Assembly (NCBI RefSeq): GCF_028610675.1
Contig: NZ_JAQQWS010000001.1
Span: 744,001-808,000 of the forward strand
Source: Alkalihalobacillus pseudalcaliphilus
Lineage (GTDB): Bacteria > Bacillota > Bacilli > Bacillales > Bacillaceae_D
Length of the DNA: 64,000 bases
Reading direction: 5' to 3'
A model generated the notes under the pieces. It searched no databases. It was not told where the DNA came from and worked only from the letters and a program-made list of their open reading frames with translations. The translations under genes were made by a program, and so were the position numbers. Position 1 is the stretch's first letter. The number at the start of each line of letters is the position of its first letter. Shown piece by piece: positions 16,773 to 25,564 of this stretch.

Positions 16773-17400
16773 TTTGTTTACCTCCCTTTAAATAATGTTT
16801 ATATTGTAATTGTCGTAAGTGAAAAGAACATAAAAACTCAAAGGCTTCCAAATGCTTCTTTGCCTCAAAACCTGTTCTTCCCCATACGGTAATACCATGG
16901 TTACGAATAAGAACGCCCTTAATGTCAGGTGTAATTTTCTTCCCTAGCGCTTTTGCTAAGGTAGGAATATCTGCGTAATTTTCTATAATGGGTAAGGTTA
17001 TTTCGCCATCCTCTTCCCAAATGTTAAAAGCTTTAATAAGCTCTTGACCTCTAAAGGTAATCAAGCCATCATCACCATACAAATCTGAAATTAAATTATT
17101 ATCTAATGTATGAACATGAAGACTACAACCAGCATCTGTTTTTTTGTAAATTTCTGTATGAAGTAACGTTTCTGCTGAAGGTTTTAAGTACGAATGCTCA
17201 ATCGATTCACCGAACTCATCTACTAACAGAAAATCTTCATTTGTTCGTTTCGTTTTATCTTTACCACTTGCCGTTACTAAGAAGGTAACAGGATTATCCG
17301 ATACCTTTATCGATAAATTCCCACTCGTACCAGGAAACCAATCTCTCCGTGCCAATTGTTCCTTAATATCAGCAAGTTCTTCCCAGCGTTCCCTCATCAT
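16750..17400 (-). CDS. mtnB: Methylthioribulose-1-phosphate dehydratase
   Basis: Class II aldolase-fold enzyme that dehydrates methylthioribulose-1-phosphate in methionine salvage. The 216-residue protein shows GTSGNLSIKV near residue 25, the zinc motif LHVHTLD near residue 98, and RNHGITVWGRTG near residue 170. It starts with ATGA overlapping the stop of mtnX (17397-17400). Synteny with mtnW, mtnX and mtnD settles it against related L-ribulose phosphate epimerases. Confidence 0.95.
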   Translation of the reverse strand: MMRERWEELADIKEQLARRDWFPGTSGNLSIKVSDNPVTFLVTASGKDKTKRTNEDFLLVDEFGESIEHSYLKPSAETLLHTEIYKKTDAGCSLHVHTLDNNLISDLYGDDGLITFRGQELIKAFNIWEEDGEITLPIIENYADIPTLAKALGKKITPDIKGVLIRNHGITVWGRTGFEAKKHLEAFEFLCSFHLRQLQYKHYLKGGKQNGTITFS

Positions 17401-18059
17401 CGGATCACCTCCAACTTCTTAATATGATTCAGAATGTCAAAAAAATCGCTAAACGTTGTATATGGTATATCTTGCTTTTGGCATTCCTCTTCCAAACGGG
17501 CTCGAGCGAATACATGGTCTGCTTTTTTGGCTGCTTCAAAATCGGTCACTGAATCACCAATCACAATGTTAAAATCCTCCGCTTCGGAAATGGTACGTAT
17601 GATTGATGGTTTACAGCACCCACACTCGTTATGACAATCGGTGTCACATGGGTAAGGCCAAGTAATTTCAATGACCGGTCCTTCAGCATCATGGCCATTG
17701 CAATAGATTTGCTCTTCTTCTAAGTCAAATCTAGCTAATAAAGGGTAAACAAAAAAATCAATGCCACCACTTACCACATAAAAGCGAATACTTTCCTGCT
17801 TACAATAATGAAGTAATTCTTGAAACCCCGGTCTGACTTTTACAGTGTCTAATAAATAGCTCACCATTTCTGGTTTCTTATTACTTTTTATTAAACGAAA
17901 AAGCTGGCCCACACCTTCTTTAATAGAAATAGATTGTGAAAGGATTTGCTCTTTTATGGCCTCTGCATCATTTGGACCGAACTTTTCCATTAATGCAACA
18001 ATATTATCTGACTCCGTAATCGTTCCATCAAAATCACAATAAATGACTGGTTTTGTCAC
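17397..18059 (-). CDS. mtnX: 2-hydroxy-3-keto-5-methylthiopentenyl-1-phosphate phosphatase
   Basis: HAD-family phosphatase producing acireductone in methionine salvage. The nucleophile motif DFDGTITESDN is near the N-terminus, YVVSGGIDFF gives motif II near residue 92, and IGDSVTDFEAAKKAD gives motif III near residue 165. The Cys-rich CGCCKPS stretch is a MtnX trait. A GTG at 18059 overlaps the mtnW stop as GTGA and gives the family-like start MTKPVIYCDFDG; an upstream ATG at 18077 would add six residues and a 22-base overlap. GTG is preferred. Confidence 0.93.
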   Translation of the reverse strand: MTKPVIYCDFDGTITESDNIVALMEKFGPNDAEAIKEQILSQSISIKEGVGQLFRLIKSNKKPEMVSYLLDTVKVRPGFQELLHYCKQESIRFYVVSGGIDFFVYPLLARFDLEEEQIYCNGHDAEGPVIEITWPYPCDTDCHNECGCCKPSIIRTISEAEDFNIVIGDSVTDFEAAKKADHVFARARLEEECQKQDIPYTTFSDFFDILNHIKKLEVIR

Positions 18060-19267
18060 GGTTTTAAATACCCCCATGCATCAATGGCTTGCCTTAGTTC
18101 TATACTTGTATTGGCTACCTCCAGTAAACTCTTCTGTTCCATAACTCCATCAATCGCATGACGAAAAGCTTTTCCACCCGCTATCGCTCCACCTGGATGA
18201 CCGTGGATGCCACCTCCAGCATTAATCACAATGTCTGGACCAAAATCACTGATAATTTTTTCAGTCATCCCAGAGTGAATGCCTGCAGAAGGAACCGGGA
18301 ATGCTTTCTTATAGCTATCATCTTGCTCAGTTAATGACGTGACAATGCCTAACACTTTGTCCTTTTCTAACGCCACATTACCATAAGGTGACGGGAATAA
18401 AACAAGGTCCGCTCCAGCCATTCTTAATAATTTCCCTAACAATAATTGATGAGAAAAACCATAATAAGCACTCGATGTCATCGCCCCACTTACTGCAGGG
18501 TGGGCTAAAATGGGCACATCAATTTCGGTATCCTCTCTTAAATCTTGTAAGACATCCAACCCATAAGCAAAGACATTCAAGAGTAGAGCAGGTGCTCCTA
18601 AATCTATCGCTTGCTTAGCCCTGTCCTTAAGTTGTGAGGTCCTTCCAGTGATATTGACAGCATATAATGGTCTATGTCCTGTTGATTCTGCCGCTTCCGT
18701 AATAGCAGCCAAACACACTGGAATTCTCTCTTCTAGAGGTGTTTTTTCATTTTCAAATAAAATTTCATCATCTTTAATAATGTCAACTCCGCCTAACGCT
18801 TGAAGAAGCATTTGCTCATGTAACGAGTCTAAATCTCTACCGATCGCCGCTTTAAAAATACTCATTAATAGTGGCCGTTTCTTCACTTCTACAAGTTCAC
18901 GGACACCATCAATCCCATATCTCGGACCGGGAAAATAGGATTTTAACTCACTAGAGAAGTTTAAATCGATTAATTTCACTTCACCATCAAGGGAAAGTTT
19001 ACCAAAAACCGTTGTTAAAATCGCTGGTAAATCCGGAGAGAAGTTTAAACTTGGATAGCTAATTTTTATTAATCCATGCTCATCACGACCTTCTCCTACA
19101 TATTCTACTTGCTCTACATTTCCTTTATGAGCCTTTAATTGCTCTTGTTCAATGGTTGGTAACTCTGTCCACGATCCTACTGTTAATCCTAAGGCTATTC
19201 CTTCTGCTTTTTTAGCTAATTCCTCTTTTTTTCCTTTTACTAGATACGTTGCTGTCACATGACTCAT
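18056..19267 (-). CDS. mtnW: 2,3-diketo-5-methylthiopentyl-1-phosphate enolase (RuBisCO-like protein)
   Basis: RuBisCO-like form IV protein that enolises 2,3-diketo-5-methylthiopentyl-1-phosphate. It has 403 residues. The region GPRYGIDGVRELVEV (about 134) replaces the RuBisCO carbamylated-lysine neighbourhood pattern, and INAGGGIHGHPGGAIAGGKAFR (two adjoining motifs near residue 345) is typical. It is the first gene of mtnWXBD and sits behind a SAM-I riboswitch on the minus strand. Confidence 0.95.
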   Translation of the reverse strand: MSHVTATYLVKGKKEELAKKAEGIALGLTVGSWTELPTIEQEQLKAHKGNVEQVEYVGEGRDEHGLIKISYPSLNFSPDLPAILTTVFGKLSLDGEVKLIDLNFSSELKSYFPGPRYGIDGVRELVEVKKRPLLMSIFKAAIGRDLDSLHEQMLLQALGGVDIIKDDEILFENEKTPLEERIPVCLAAITEAAESTGHRPLYAVNITGRTSQLKDRAKQAIDLGAPALLLNVFAYGLDVLQDLREDTEIDVPILAHPAVSGAMTSSAYYGFSHQLLLGKLLRMAGADLVLFPSPYGNVALEKDKVLGIVTSLTEQDDSYKKAFPVPSAGIHSGMTEKIISDFGPDIVINAGGGIHGHPGGAIAGGKAFRHAIDGVMEQKSLLEVANTSIELRQAIDAWGYLKP

Positions 19268-19304
19268 GTTTGTTCCACTCTCCTTACACCTATCAAATTA
19301 CTAA

Positions 19305-19459
19305 CAAAAAACTCTCCATTCAAATAAAGAAGGAGAGGACAAATTTGTATTCCCTCTCTCATCTTTCAATCATAAAGATTGTAAGAATTAGCACCGTATT
19401 TAAATAAACCGGTTGCCGGGCTTCATAGGGCTTATCCCTCCGCCAGCTCTTGATAAGAG
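19305..19459 (-). ncRNA. SAM-I riboswitch controlling mtnWXBD
   Basis: On the minus strand the aptamer runs 19459 to 19356. P1 is CTCTTATC with GATGAGAG; the conserved stretches GAGGGATAAGCCC, TGAAGCCCGGCAACC and GGTGCTAATTC are all present. The terminator, CTCTCC on one arm and GGAGAG on the other with a U6 tail, lies at 19338-19305, just before mtnW. Binding of SAM should stop transcription. Confidence 0.95.
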
Positions 19460-19473
19460 ATTATTTATTTTTA

Positions 19474-19692
19474 TATGAAAGTATACTTAAGGGTGGTAGT
19501 ACGTGCCTTGAAGTTAACTGGTCTTCCATCTTGCGATAGACGACCTTAACAGGTCACTGCTCCCTTTTTGGTCGTGCGACTCCTGATGGTGATGGAGTTG
19601 TAAACGAGCCAAATGTTTAAGAAGTCGCCACTACTTTCATCTTTATTGGTGGCGAAATGAATCAGCTTCTCCATAAGTGGTTTATATGAAAG
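19474..19692 (+). repeat. Dispersed repeat family A, copy 2
   Basis: Full-length match to 8065-8280 and 35684-35910, beginning ATATGAAAGT and ending ATATGAAAGT. It abuts the 5' end of the minus-strand SAM riboswitch, so it occupies where the mtnW promoter should be. The 70-residue minus frame at 19546-19758 reads the repeat and is not considered a gene. Confidence 0.85.
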
Positions 19693-19806
19693 TTCCTGCT
19701 GATACTCATATGCGGAACTTGGCTTGCCGCTACTACCGAAAATCATGCTCCGAGACAATCACGTGGCGCTGAGCTAATCGGCTATGACCGGAACTCAGCT
19801 CTGTCA
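19693..19806 (-). repeat. Degenerate fragment of repeat family B
   Basis: CGAAAATCATGCTCCG, GTGGCGCTGAGCTAA and CTCAGCTCTGTCACTA match the inverted family B core but the outer arms have decayed. 19807-20000 shows no gene or clear element. Confidence 0.65.
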
Positions 19807-20001
19807 CTAATAGTCATCTGATGATTCGATATTGTTCCATTTTGTTGCTACTTGCTTGGTTGTATTTTCCTTGCTATATATATTGCCAGTTTACTTGTTT
19901 AATTGTCAATCTTTTTTTATTATTTATTCTATTTAGCTTATTTCTATTTCAAAGGCACACTTAGCCTATTATGTGTAATATATATAATTTTCAAAAACTT
20001 A

Positions 20002-20030
20002 TTGACGACCGAGCCTACATCCTTTATAGT
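20002..20030 (+). promoter_or_regulatory. Sigma-A promoter of mtnKA
   Basis: TTGACG (20002-20007) and TATAGT (20025-20030) are 17 bases apart, about 35 bases ahead of the SAM aptamer. Confidence 0.75.
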
Positions 20031-20063
20031 AATCACAAGTCAGTTAATTTCATATTTTTTACA

Positions 20064-20224
20064 CTCTTATCATGAGTAGGTAGAGGGATTTGGCCCGATG
20101 AAACCGCAGCAACCGACCTTTTGGCACGGTGCTACATCCAACAGACATGTTCTGGTAGATAAGAGAGGTCGATTCACACATTGTCTATTCGCCTCTTTCT
20201 GCTAACAGAAAGAGGCTTTTTTAT
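20064..20224 (+). ncRNA. SAM-I riboswitch controlling mtnKA
   Basis: P1 CTCTTATC (20064) pairs with GATAAGAG (20158-20165). AGAGGGATTTGGCCC, GATGAAACCGCAGCAACC and CACGGTGCTACATCC follow the SAM-I pattern. The terminator GCCTCTTTCTG/CAGAAAGAGGC with a T-run is at 20191-20224, ahead of mtnK at 20252. Confidence 0.96.
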
Positions 20225-20251
20225 TACTTAAATTAAAGGGGAAGATAACAA

Positions 20252-21457
20252 ATGAGTATACAATACATAGCATTAACAGAAGCAACTGCTGTCAATTTTT
20301 TAAAAGAAATTGGTTTACTAAATGAAGATGAGCGGGCGACAGTATCAGAGATTGGTGACGGCAATTTAAATTATGTTTTCAATATTTTCAGTCAAACAAC
20401 AGGTCGTTCATTTATTGTTAAACAAGCTCTACCATATGCCAAAGTGGTTGGTGAAAGTTGGCCGTTAACACTAGACCGTGCAAGAATTGAAGCATCAGTT
20501 CTTCAACTCGCTGCCAAATACGTACCTAATCTTGTGCCAAAGGTTTTTCACCATGATCAGACACTTGCCTTAACCGTCATGGAAAATCTTAGTGACTTTA
20601 CAATTTTACGTGAAGGATTGATTACGGGTAATCTTTACCCTCAAGTTGCAAGCCATATTGGTATTTATTTAGCAGAAATACTTTTTCGTACATCAACCTT
20701 TCATTTACACCCTAAGGAAGCAAAAGAACTCGCGGTAGATTTTATCAATCCAGACCTTTGTGATATTACGGAAAGACTCGTTTTCACTGATCCATTCTTT
20801 GATAGTGAAACAAACTCTTTTGACGACCATTTGAAACCACTCGTACATGAATTATGGAGCGACAATAAGCTAAAAAGAGAAGTCGCAAAATTAAAACATC
20901 TCTTCTTAACAAAATCGGAAGCACTTATACACGGAGACATTCACACAGGTAGTATTTTTGTAACAAAAGATGAAACAAAAATTATTGATCCTGAATTTGC
21001 CTTTTATGGACCAAAAGCTTTTGACATCGGCACTTTTTTTGCGAATCTGATTATGAATTATTATGCACAAGAAGGTCAAGCAAGTAATTCAATTGAGAAA
21101 GAACAACAACAAAGCTATTTAATTCAAACGCTCATCGATACGTGGAAGGTTTTTGAAACGACATATACCGAGCTTTGGAAAAACGAAAGTAAAGAGTCGT
21201 TTACAAAAGTGGATGGTCACCTTGAAGATGTATTAGCGACGATTTGGACAGAGTCAGTTGGATTTGCAGGTGCAGAAATGATTCGTCGCATGATTGGTTT
21301 AGCACATGTAAAAGATGTCGATAGCATTCAAGAGTTAGCAATCCGTCAATCTGTTCAGCAAACCATTATACAAGTAGCTCGAACATTCATCACAGAACGT
21401 CATTCAATTAAAGACATGGATTCGCTTATTCAACAAGTAAAGGTGGTATATGTATGA
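20252..21457 (+). CDS. mtnK: Methylthioribose kinase
   Basis: Phosphorylates 5-methylthioribose at O1, the entry step of the salvage cycle after MTA/SAH nucleosidase. The 401-residue protein kinase-like fold shows GDGNLNYVF near residue 36 (G-loop), the catalytic loop HGDIHTGSIF near residue 229, and IDPEFAFYGPKAFDIG near residue 245. The start follows AAGGGGAAG. It overlaps mtnA by four bases (ATGA), and both lie behind a SAM riboswitch. Confidence 0.96.
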   Translation: MSIQYIALTEATAVNFLKEIGLLNEDERATVSEIGDGNLNYVFNIFSQTTGRSFIVKQALPYAKVVGESWPLTLDRARIEASVLQLAAKYVPNLVPKVFHHDQTLALTVMENLSDFTILREGLITGNLYPQVASHIGIYLAEILFRTSTFHLHPKEAKELAVDFINPDLCDITERLVFTDPFFDSETNSFDDHLKPLVHELWSDNKLKREVAKLKHLFLTKSEALIHGDIHTGSIFVTKDETKIIDPEFAFYGPKAFDIGTFFANLIMNYYAQEGQASNSIEKEQQQSYLIQTLIDTWKVFETTYTELWKNESKESFTKVDGHLEDVLATIWTESVGFAGAEMIRRMIGLAHVKDVDSIQELAIRQSVQQTIIQVARTFITERHSIKDMDSLIQQVKVVYV

Positions 21458-22509
21458 CAATCCAATCAGTACGTTGGGATAAAGATTCCGTTTTAATTCT
21501 TGACCAACAAAAGTTACCTCATGAGGTAACTTTTGAACGAGCAACGACAATTGAACAAGTTTGGGAAGCTATTACTTATTTGAAAGTGAGAGGGGCTCCA
21601 GCAATAGGTATTGCCGCTGCATTCGGATTAGCCCTATGGGCACAAGCGAAACAATCCAATCAGCTTGATTTATTTCTTTCAGAATTTATCGCTCAACGAG
21701 ATTACTTAGCTTCGAGCCGACCAACAGCTATTAATTTATTTTGGGCCATTGATCGTATGACTCAAAAGGTAAGCGGGTCAGGTAGTGTTGAAGAAGCTAA
21801 AGACATAGCTTTAACTGAAGCTTTAGCCATTCAAAAAGAAGACGCGGAAACATGCAGGAAAATTGGCGAGTATGGCTTATCACTTTTTAAGGATCAAGAC
21901 ACAATTATGACGATTTGTAATGCCGGTGCTATAGCTACTGCCAAGTATGGTACAGCTCTTGCTCCATTCTACTTAGCTAAAGATCAAGGTTTAACGTTAC
22001 ATGCCTATGCTTGTGAAACAAGGCCCGTCTTACAAGGCTCACGTTTAACTGCTTGGGAGCTCCAACAGCTTGGAGTCAACGTCACTCTCATTACCGATAG
22101 TATGGCAGCTCATACACTCAAAACAAAAAAAATAGATGCTATTATTGTTGGTGCCGATCGCATTGCGGCAAACGGTGATACGGCTAACAAGATCGGCACA
22201 TATGGTTTAGCACTGCTTGCGAAAAGTCATCAGATTCCTTTTTATGTAGCAGCCCCTTTCTCAACTATTGATTTAAACACATTACATGGTGATGATATAC
22301 CCATTGAGGAACGTCCCCCAGAAGAAATAACTCACCTAAACGGGCAAGCAATTGCTCCAAGTGGTATTAACGTGTTTAATCCAGCATTTGACGTTACTCC
22401 GCACTCATTAATTTCTGGTATCATTACAGAATATGGTATCATAACAGAAGAATTCAGCACAAATTTAACTGCATTACTTGATAAAAGTAAAGAAGGTATC
22501 CAGGTGTAG
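21454..22509 (+). CDS. mtnA: Methylthioribose-1-phosphate isomerase
   Basis: Converts methylthioribose-1-phosphate to the ribulose form. The 351-residue protein of the eIF2B-related family has VRGAPAIGIAAAFG near residue 46, ICNAGAIATAKYGTALAP near residue 154 with the catalytic Cys, and IIVGADRIAANGDTANKIGT near residue 230 with the catalytic Asp. It is coupled to mtnK by an ATGA overlap. Confidence 0.96.
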   Translation: MTIQSVRWDKDSVLILDQQKLPHEVTFERATTIEQVWEAITYLKVRGAPAIGIAAAFGLALWAQAKQSNQLDLFLSEFIAQRDYLASSRPTAINLFWAIDRMTQKVSGSGSVEEAKDIALTEALAIQKEDAETCRKIGEYGLSLFKDQDTIMTICNAGAIATAKYGTALAPFYLAKDQGLTLHAYACETRPVLQGSRLTAWELQQLGVNVTLITDSMAAHTLKTKKIDAIIVGADRIAANGDTANKIGTYGLALLAKSHQIPFYVAAPFSTIDLNTLHGDDIPIEERPPEEITHLNGQAIAPSGINVFNPAFDVTPHSLISGIITEYGIITEEFSTNLTALLDKSKEGIQV

Positions 22510-22513
22510 TGTA

Positions 22514-22547
22514 AAGGACAGCATGAATTGGATTCATGCTGTCCTTT
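22514..22547 (+). terminator. Terminator after mtnKA
   Basis: GGACAGCATGAA pairs with TTCATGCTGTCC around a four-base loop, with T-rich sequence after it. It also lies beyond the 3' end of the convergent E1-alpha gene. Confidence 0.85.
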
Positions 22548-22622
22548 CATTAATTTTTTTTATCGACTTCTAAAATCCAATACCTCCATTGCAAGTAGTT
22601 GCGAAACTCATAAAACTTCCGT

Positions 22623-23675
22623 TTACATGTGATTCAGTTGTTCTTTTAAATTTCTTGGCAGAAACTCATACATATTCCCAGCCAAATCTTGGATTGTTTG
22701 CTCCCGATCTAATTCTGTTTGTTTTATTGCCTCTTTGATATCAGCTTTTGCCTCTTCCACAATATGCTCCTCATCTTGGCTTGTCCACAAACCAAGGCTT
22801 TCCAAAAATAGTCGATAACGCTGTAGAGGGTCTTTTTGAAACCAAGATATCTCAGATTCATCTGTTCTATAGATTTTAGGGTTATCTCCAGACATGGAAT
22901 GTGGACCGAATCTATATGTAATCGTTTCTATTAATGTTGGCTCACCTTCTAAAACAGCCCGTTCCCTTGCTGCTTTTGTCACCATATATGTCGCCAAAAC
23001 ATCCATTCCGTCTACTTGTACTCCTTGAATCCCTGCTGCTATAGCTTTTTGGGCAATTGTAGCAGCTGCTGATTGTCTAGAATATGGGGTTGAAATAGCA
23101 AATTGATTATTCTGGACAATAAAAATTGTAGGTGTTGCGAATACACCTGCGAAGTTTAATCCTTCATAAAAATCTCCCTGAGATGACCCGCCGTCCCCTG
23201 TGTAAGTAACGGCAACCGATTTCTTGTTTTTCTTTTTAAGACCTAACCCTACTCCTGCCGCTTGAATAATCTGTGCACCAATGATTATTTGTGGGGGAGT
23301 AACATGAACTGCATCAGGCATACTCCCCCCTTTAAAATGACCCTTTGACCATTGAAAAAGTTGTTTTAAAGGTACACCATGGAAATAAATTTGTGGTAAA
23401 TCACGATAACCCGGCAAAATCCAATCATCTTTATGCAAGGCAAAGTGCGTACCGATCATACTTGCTTCTTGACCTGAGACCGGTGCATAAAACCCTAATC
23501 TTCCCTGCCTACTTAATGCCACACATCGCTCATCGAAAGTTCTTGTATAAACAAGCCTTTCCATAAGTTTAATTAATTCTTTATCTGACAAGTTTGGCAT
23601 CAACTTTTCGTTTATTATGACTCCTTTTTCATTAAGAATTGTTACCATTTCAAAGTTCTCCTGAATATTAAACAT
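22623..23675 (-). CDS. pdhA: Orphan E1-alpha subunit of a pyruvate dehydrogenase-type complex
   Basis: Thiamine-diphosphate-dependent 2-oxoacid dehydrogenase alpha subunit, 350 residues. The ThDP motif spans GDGGSSQGDFYEGLNFAG to VQNNQFAIST (about residues 175-210), and the regulatory-loop pattern GPHSMSGDNP is near residue 255. It is closest to Bacillus PdhA, but no E1-beta, E2 or E3 gene lies in the window. It may be a second copy working with the main complex, or use branched-chain or other 2-oxoacids. It is divergent from a PaaX-family regulator, which may control it. Confidence 0.85.
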   Translation of the reverse strand: MFNIQENFEMVTILNEKGVIINEKLMPNLSDKELIKLMERLVYTRTFDERCVALSRQGRLGFYAPVSGQEASMIGTHFALHKDDWILPGYRDLPQIYFHGVPLKQLFQWSKGHFKGGSMPDAVHVTPPQIIIGAQIIQAAGVGLGLKKKNKKSVAVTYTGDGGSSQGDFYEGLNFAGVFATPTIFIVQNNQFAISTPYSRQSAAATIAQKAIAAGIQGVQVDGMDVLATYMVTKAARERAVLEGEPTLIETITYRFGPHSMSGDNPKIYRTDESEISWFQKDPLQRYRLFLESLGLWTSQDEEHIVEEAKADIKEAIKQTELDREQTIQDLAGNMYEFLPRNLKEQLNHM

Positions 23676-23699
23676 AATTAGCCCCCTCGGAACGCAATT

Positions 23700-23728
23700 T
23701 TATAACTTGTTTTTAACGATAGTTATAA
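23700..23728. promoter_or_regulatory. Inverted repeat between the E1-alpha gene and paaX-like regulator
   Basis: TTATAACT (23700-23707) and AGTTATAA (23721-23728) are perfect 8-base arms 13 bases apart in the shared divergent promoter region. It is a candidate operator for the neighbouring regulator; this is inference from position and symmetry. Confidence 0.5.
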
Positions 23729-23827
23729 TATAAAGTATAATAAAACTTTTAGAATTGTCAAATATTTATTTGCGAATGATTTAAATTGCCTTTAAAAACT
23801 GGTATTATCTTAAATGAGGTGAGTGTG

Positions 23828-24670
23828 TTGTCTTTAGAAAGACTTATTATATTACTTTTATCAAAAAAAACGGTCATAACTAGTAAAGAGTTTATATCAC
23901 TATTAGCAGATTTAAGTTTTACTTCACAATCGATCAGAAATTCACTAACAAAGTTGAAAAAACTAGCTTATATTACTTCAACAGAACGTGCTTCTTACAC
24001 ATTGACAGACAAGGGAATCAAAGCAAATAATGGATATAGAATGAAGGATAATTACTATAATATAAAATGGAATGGGAAATGGCTTATTATTTTAATAGGA
24101 ATACCTGAAACATTAAGAAGTAAACGTGATTATTTTCGAAACTTCCTACTTAATATTGGTTTTGGATATTTATATAAAAGTGTTTATGTATTCCCATGGA
24201 ATATTTCTAATCAATTATTTGATATCATTGATACCTTAGAAATTGAAGAATATTTAACAATCAGTATTAGCCAAGAATTTATATTAAATAAAATTAGTGC
24301 TGAAGGTATTTCAAGTTCGAATTCTGTAAGAAGACTTTGGAATATTGATGAGATACATAATAAATATGAAGAAAAACAGATTTGGCTTGAAGAAAATCAA
24401 AAACTCATTAATACTTCCATTTATGAGAAACAGCAATATCATTCACTTCTATTTTCTCGATATCTATCATTAATCGTCTTACAAGAAGAATTTATAAATC
24501 AGGATCCGATGCTACCTCCTGAATTTCTTCCTGGGAATTGGTTAGGTACTAAAGTATTACACGACATAGACCAACAAATAACTTACATTGAAAAGATACT
24601 ATCAACAGACAACTATTATTCACTATATATTTCAAATGAAATAAACCAGAATTTTAAAACAAGGTCATAA
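23828..24670 (+). CDS. PaaX-family transcriptional regulator
   Basis: The protein has about 280 residues with the three-part PaaX layout: N-terminal winged helix (LIILLLSKKTVITSKEF to LTDKGIK, about residues 5-62), a central ferredoxin-like domain (KWNGKWLIILIGIPETLR and LNIGFGYLYKSVYVFPW), and a C-terminal domain with the signature DPMLPPEFLPGNWLGTK. In proteobacteria PaaX senses phenylacetyl-CoA, but no paa genes are here. The likely start is TTG 23828 (or GTG 23825) behind GAGGTG; a TTG at 23786 has no ribosome site. It is notably AT-rich, which may hint at transfer. Confidence 0.8.
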   Translation: MSLERLIILLLSKKTVITSKEFISLLADLSFTSQSIRNSLTKLKKLAYITSTERASYTLTDKGIKANNGYRMKDNYYNIKWNGKWLIILIGIPETLRSKRDYFRNFLLNIGFGYLYKSVYVFPWNISNQLFDIIDTLEIEEYLTISISQEFILNKISAEGISSSNSVRRLWNIDEIHNKYEEKQIWLEENQKLINTSIYEKQQYHSLLFSRYLSLIVLQEEFINQDPMLPPEFLPGNWLGTKVLHDIDQQITYIEKILSTDNYYSLYISNEINQNFKTRS

Positions 24671-24848
24671 CATTTACTTAAAAATTTTTACCAGAAAAAA
24701 GAGATCACATGTGATTTGTATTAAATTATGTAATGGTTAATGATTTGGGGTATAGCGGAGTAGTAAATTTGTTCCGTACAACCACTCTAAACACGAGAGA
24801 TTAAATTTGTTGGTTAATAAAAAAAGCTGTTCTTACTTATTAAAATAA

Positions 24849-24888
24849 AAAACCGTTGACATTATTAACAACTATAATGTCAACGGTT
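24849..24888 (-). terminator. Perfect 16-bp terminator stem
   Basis: AAACCGTTGACATTAT pairs perfectly with ATAATGTCAACGGTTT around an 8-base loop, with an A-rich run on the left (U-run on the minus transcript). It sits just past the 3' end of the duplicated Nudix fragment. The matching region near the intact Nudix gene (from 27867) has only the right arm. Confidence 0.85.
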
Positions 24889-25045
24889 TGTTCAGGTTAA
24901 ATTCTAACCTTTACGTATATGTAATTACAACACTAACAAAACCTACGAATGATTTCGAGATCCTCGGGATATACATGTTTAATTTTTTCTAATTCAGAAA
25001 TAGGAATCCAGGCTGTCTCTACAACCGTCTGAACCGGTTTTCTGG
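24860..25045 (-). repeat. Direct repeat, left copy (3' end of the Nudix gene)
   Basis: About 185 bases nearly identical to 27867-28048, covering the last 35 codons of the Nudix gene plus its downstream sequence. Differences include a few substitutions and a 4-base indel. Similarity ends abruptly near 25045. Confidence 0.92.
24933..25040 (-). pseudogene. C-terminal fragment of a Nudix hydrolase
   Basis: On the minus strand it reads PVQTVVETAWIPISELEKIK, then HVYPEDLEIIRRFC and stop, the same C-terminus as the intact gene at 27943-28338 with small changes (PVQTVV for PEQTIV). No Nudix box or start is attached. It is probably the displaced original 3' end. Confidence 0.85.
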
Positions 25046-25176
25046 TTTTATCGCTAATAATTATTGGAGGATTATATACAATTAATTTAAGAAATCTATT
25101 ATAACTTTAAAGTAATTGCAAGAAATACCTTTGTAATAATGTAACTAACGGGAAATAGCTTCATAAGAGAAATTAA

Positions 25177-25213
25177 AAATCAATCCCTAAATGTAATGTG
25201 TAGGGACTGATTT
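25177..25213. terminator. Terminator-like hairpin
   Basis: AAATCAATCCCTA faces TAGGGACTGATTT (one mismatch), with T5 on the right and A5 on the left. No intact gene ends here, so it probably belonged to a lost gene. Confidence 0.6.
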
Positions 25214-25409
25214 TTATGCTCCAATTTGCTTAACTTTATACATCCGCATTTTCCTGACGGTCCCCCTCTTTAGTATACAGAAAGGCCTCTCCTAACTGTT
25301 AAAAGTAAATACGGCGTAAGGAGTGGCCTTTGAATAGGTGATAAAGTAGATAGATACAACCTAACTGAGCTTATTAATGATGTGTGTTGTACTATATAAA
25401 TAAGGAAAT

Positions 25410-25490
25410 ATGACTTTAAATCAAATTTGCGAAAATACATATGTATCAAGAGCTTCATTATTTAGAAAGATAACGAAAAAGAACAAATAG
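25410..25490 (+). pseudogene. Short helix-turn-helix-like remnant
   Basis: A 26-codon frame, MTLNQICENTYVSRASLFRK and then ITKKNK, preceded by AAGGA. The stretch resembles an Mga/BglG-type helix-turn-helix (LxxICxxxYVSRASLFRKI). It is too short to be functional on its own and is read as a leftover of a regulator. Confidence 0.3.
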
Positions 25491-25536
25491 TGTATTCTTC
25501 CTCTATCATAGAGCTAGATTGTGGAGGAACTCTTAT

Positions 25537-25564
25537 ATTGTGCAGTATACCTATACTACACAAT
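25537..25564. promoter_or_regulatory. Near-perfect 28-bp palindrome
   Basis: ATTGTG-C-AGTATA and TATACT-A-CACAAT arms meet around CC with a single mismatch. It lies about 200 bases upstream of the serine hydrolase. It could be an operator or a remnant; there is no T-run for a terminator. Confidence 0.4.

Noticed and set aside
25270..25458. 62-residue minus-strand frame
   Set aside because: Low-complexity chance frame across hairpins, no ribosome site.
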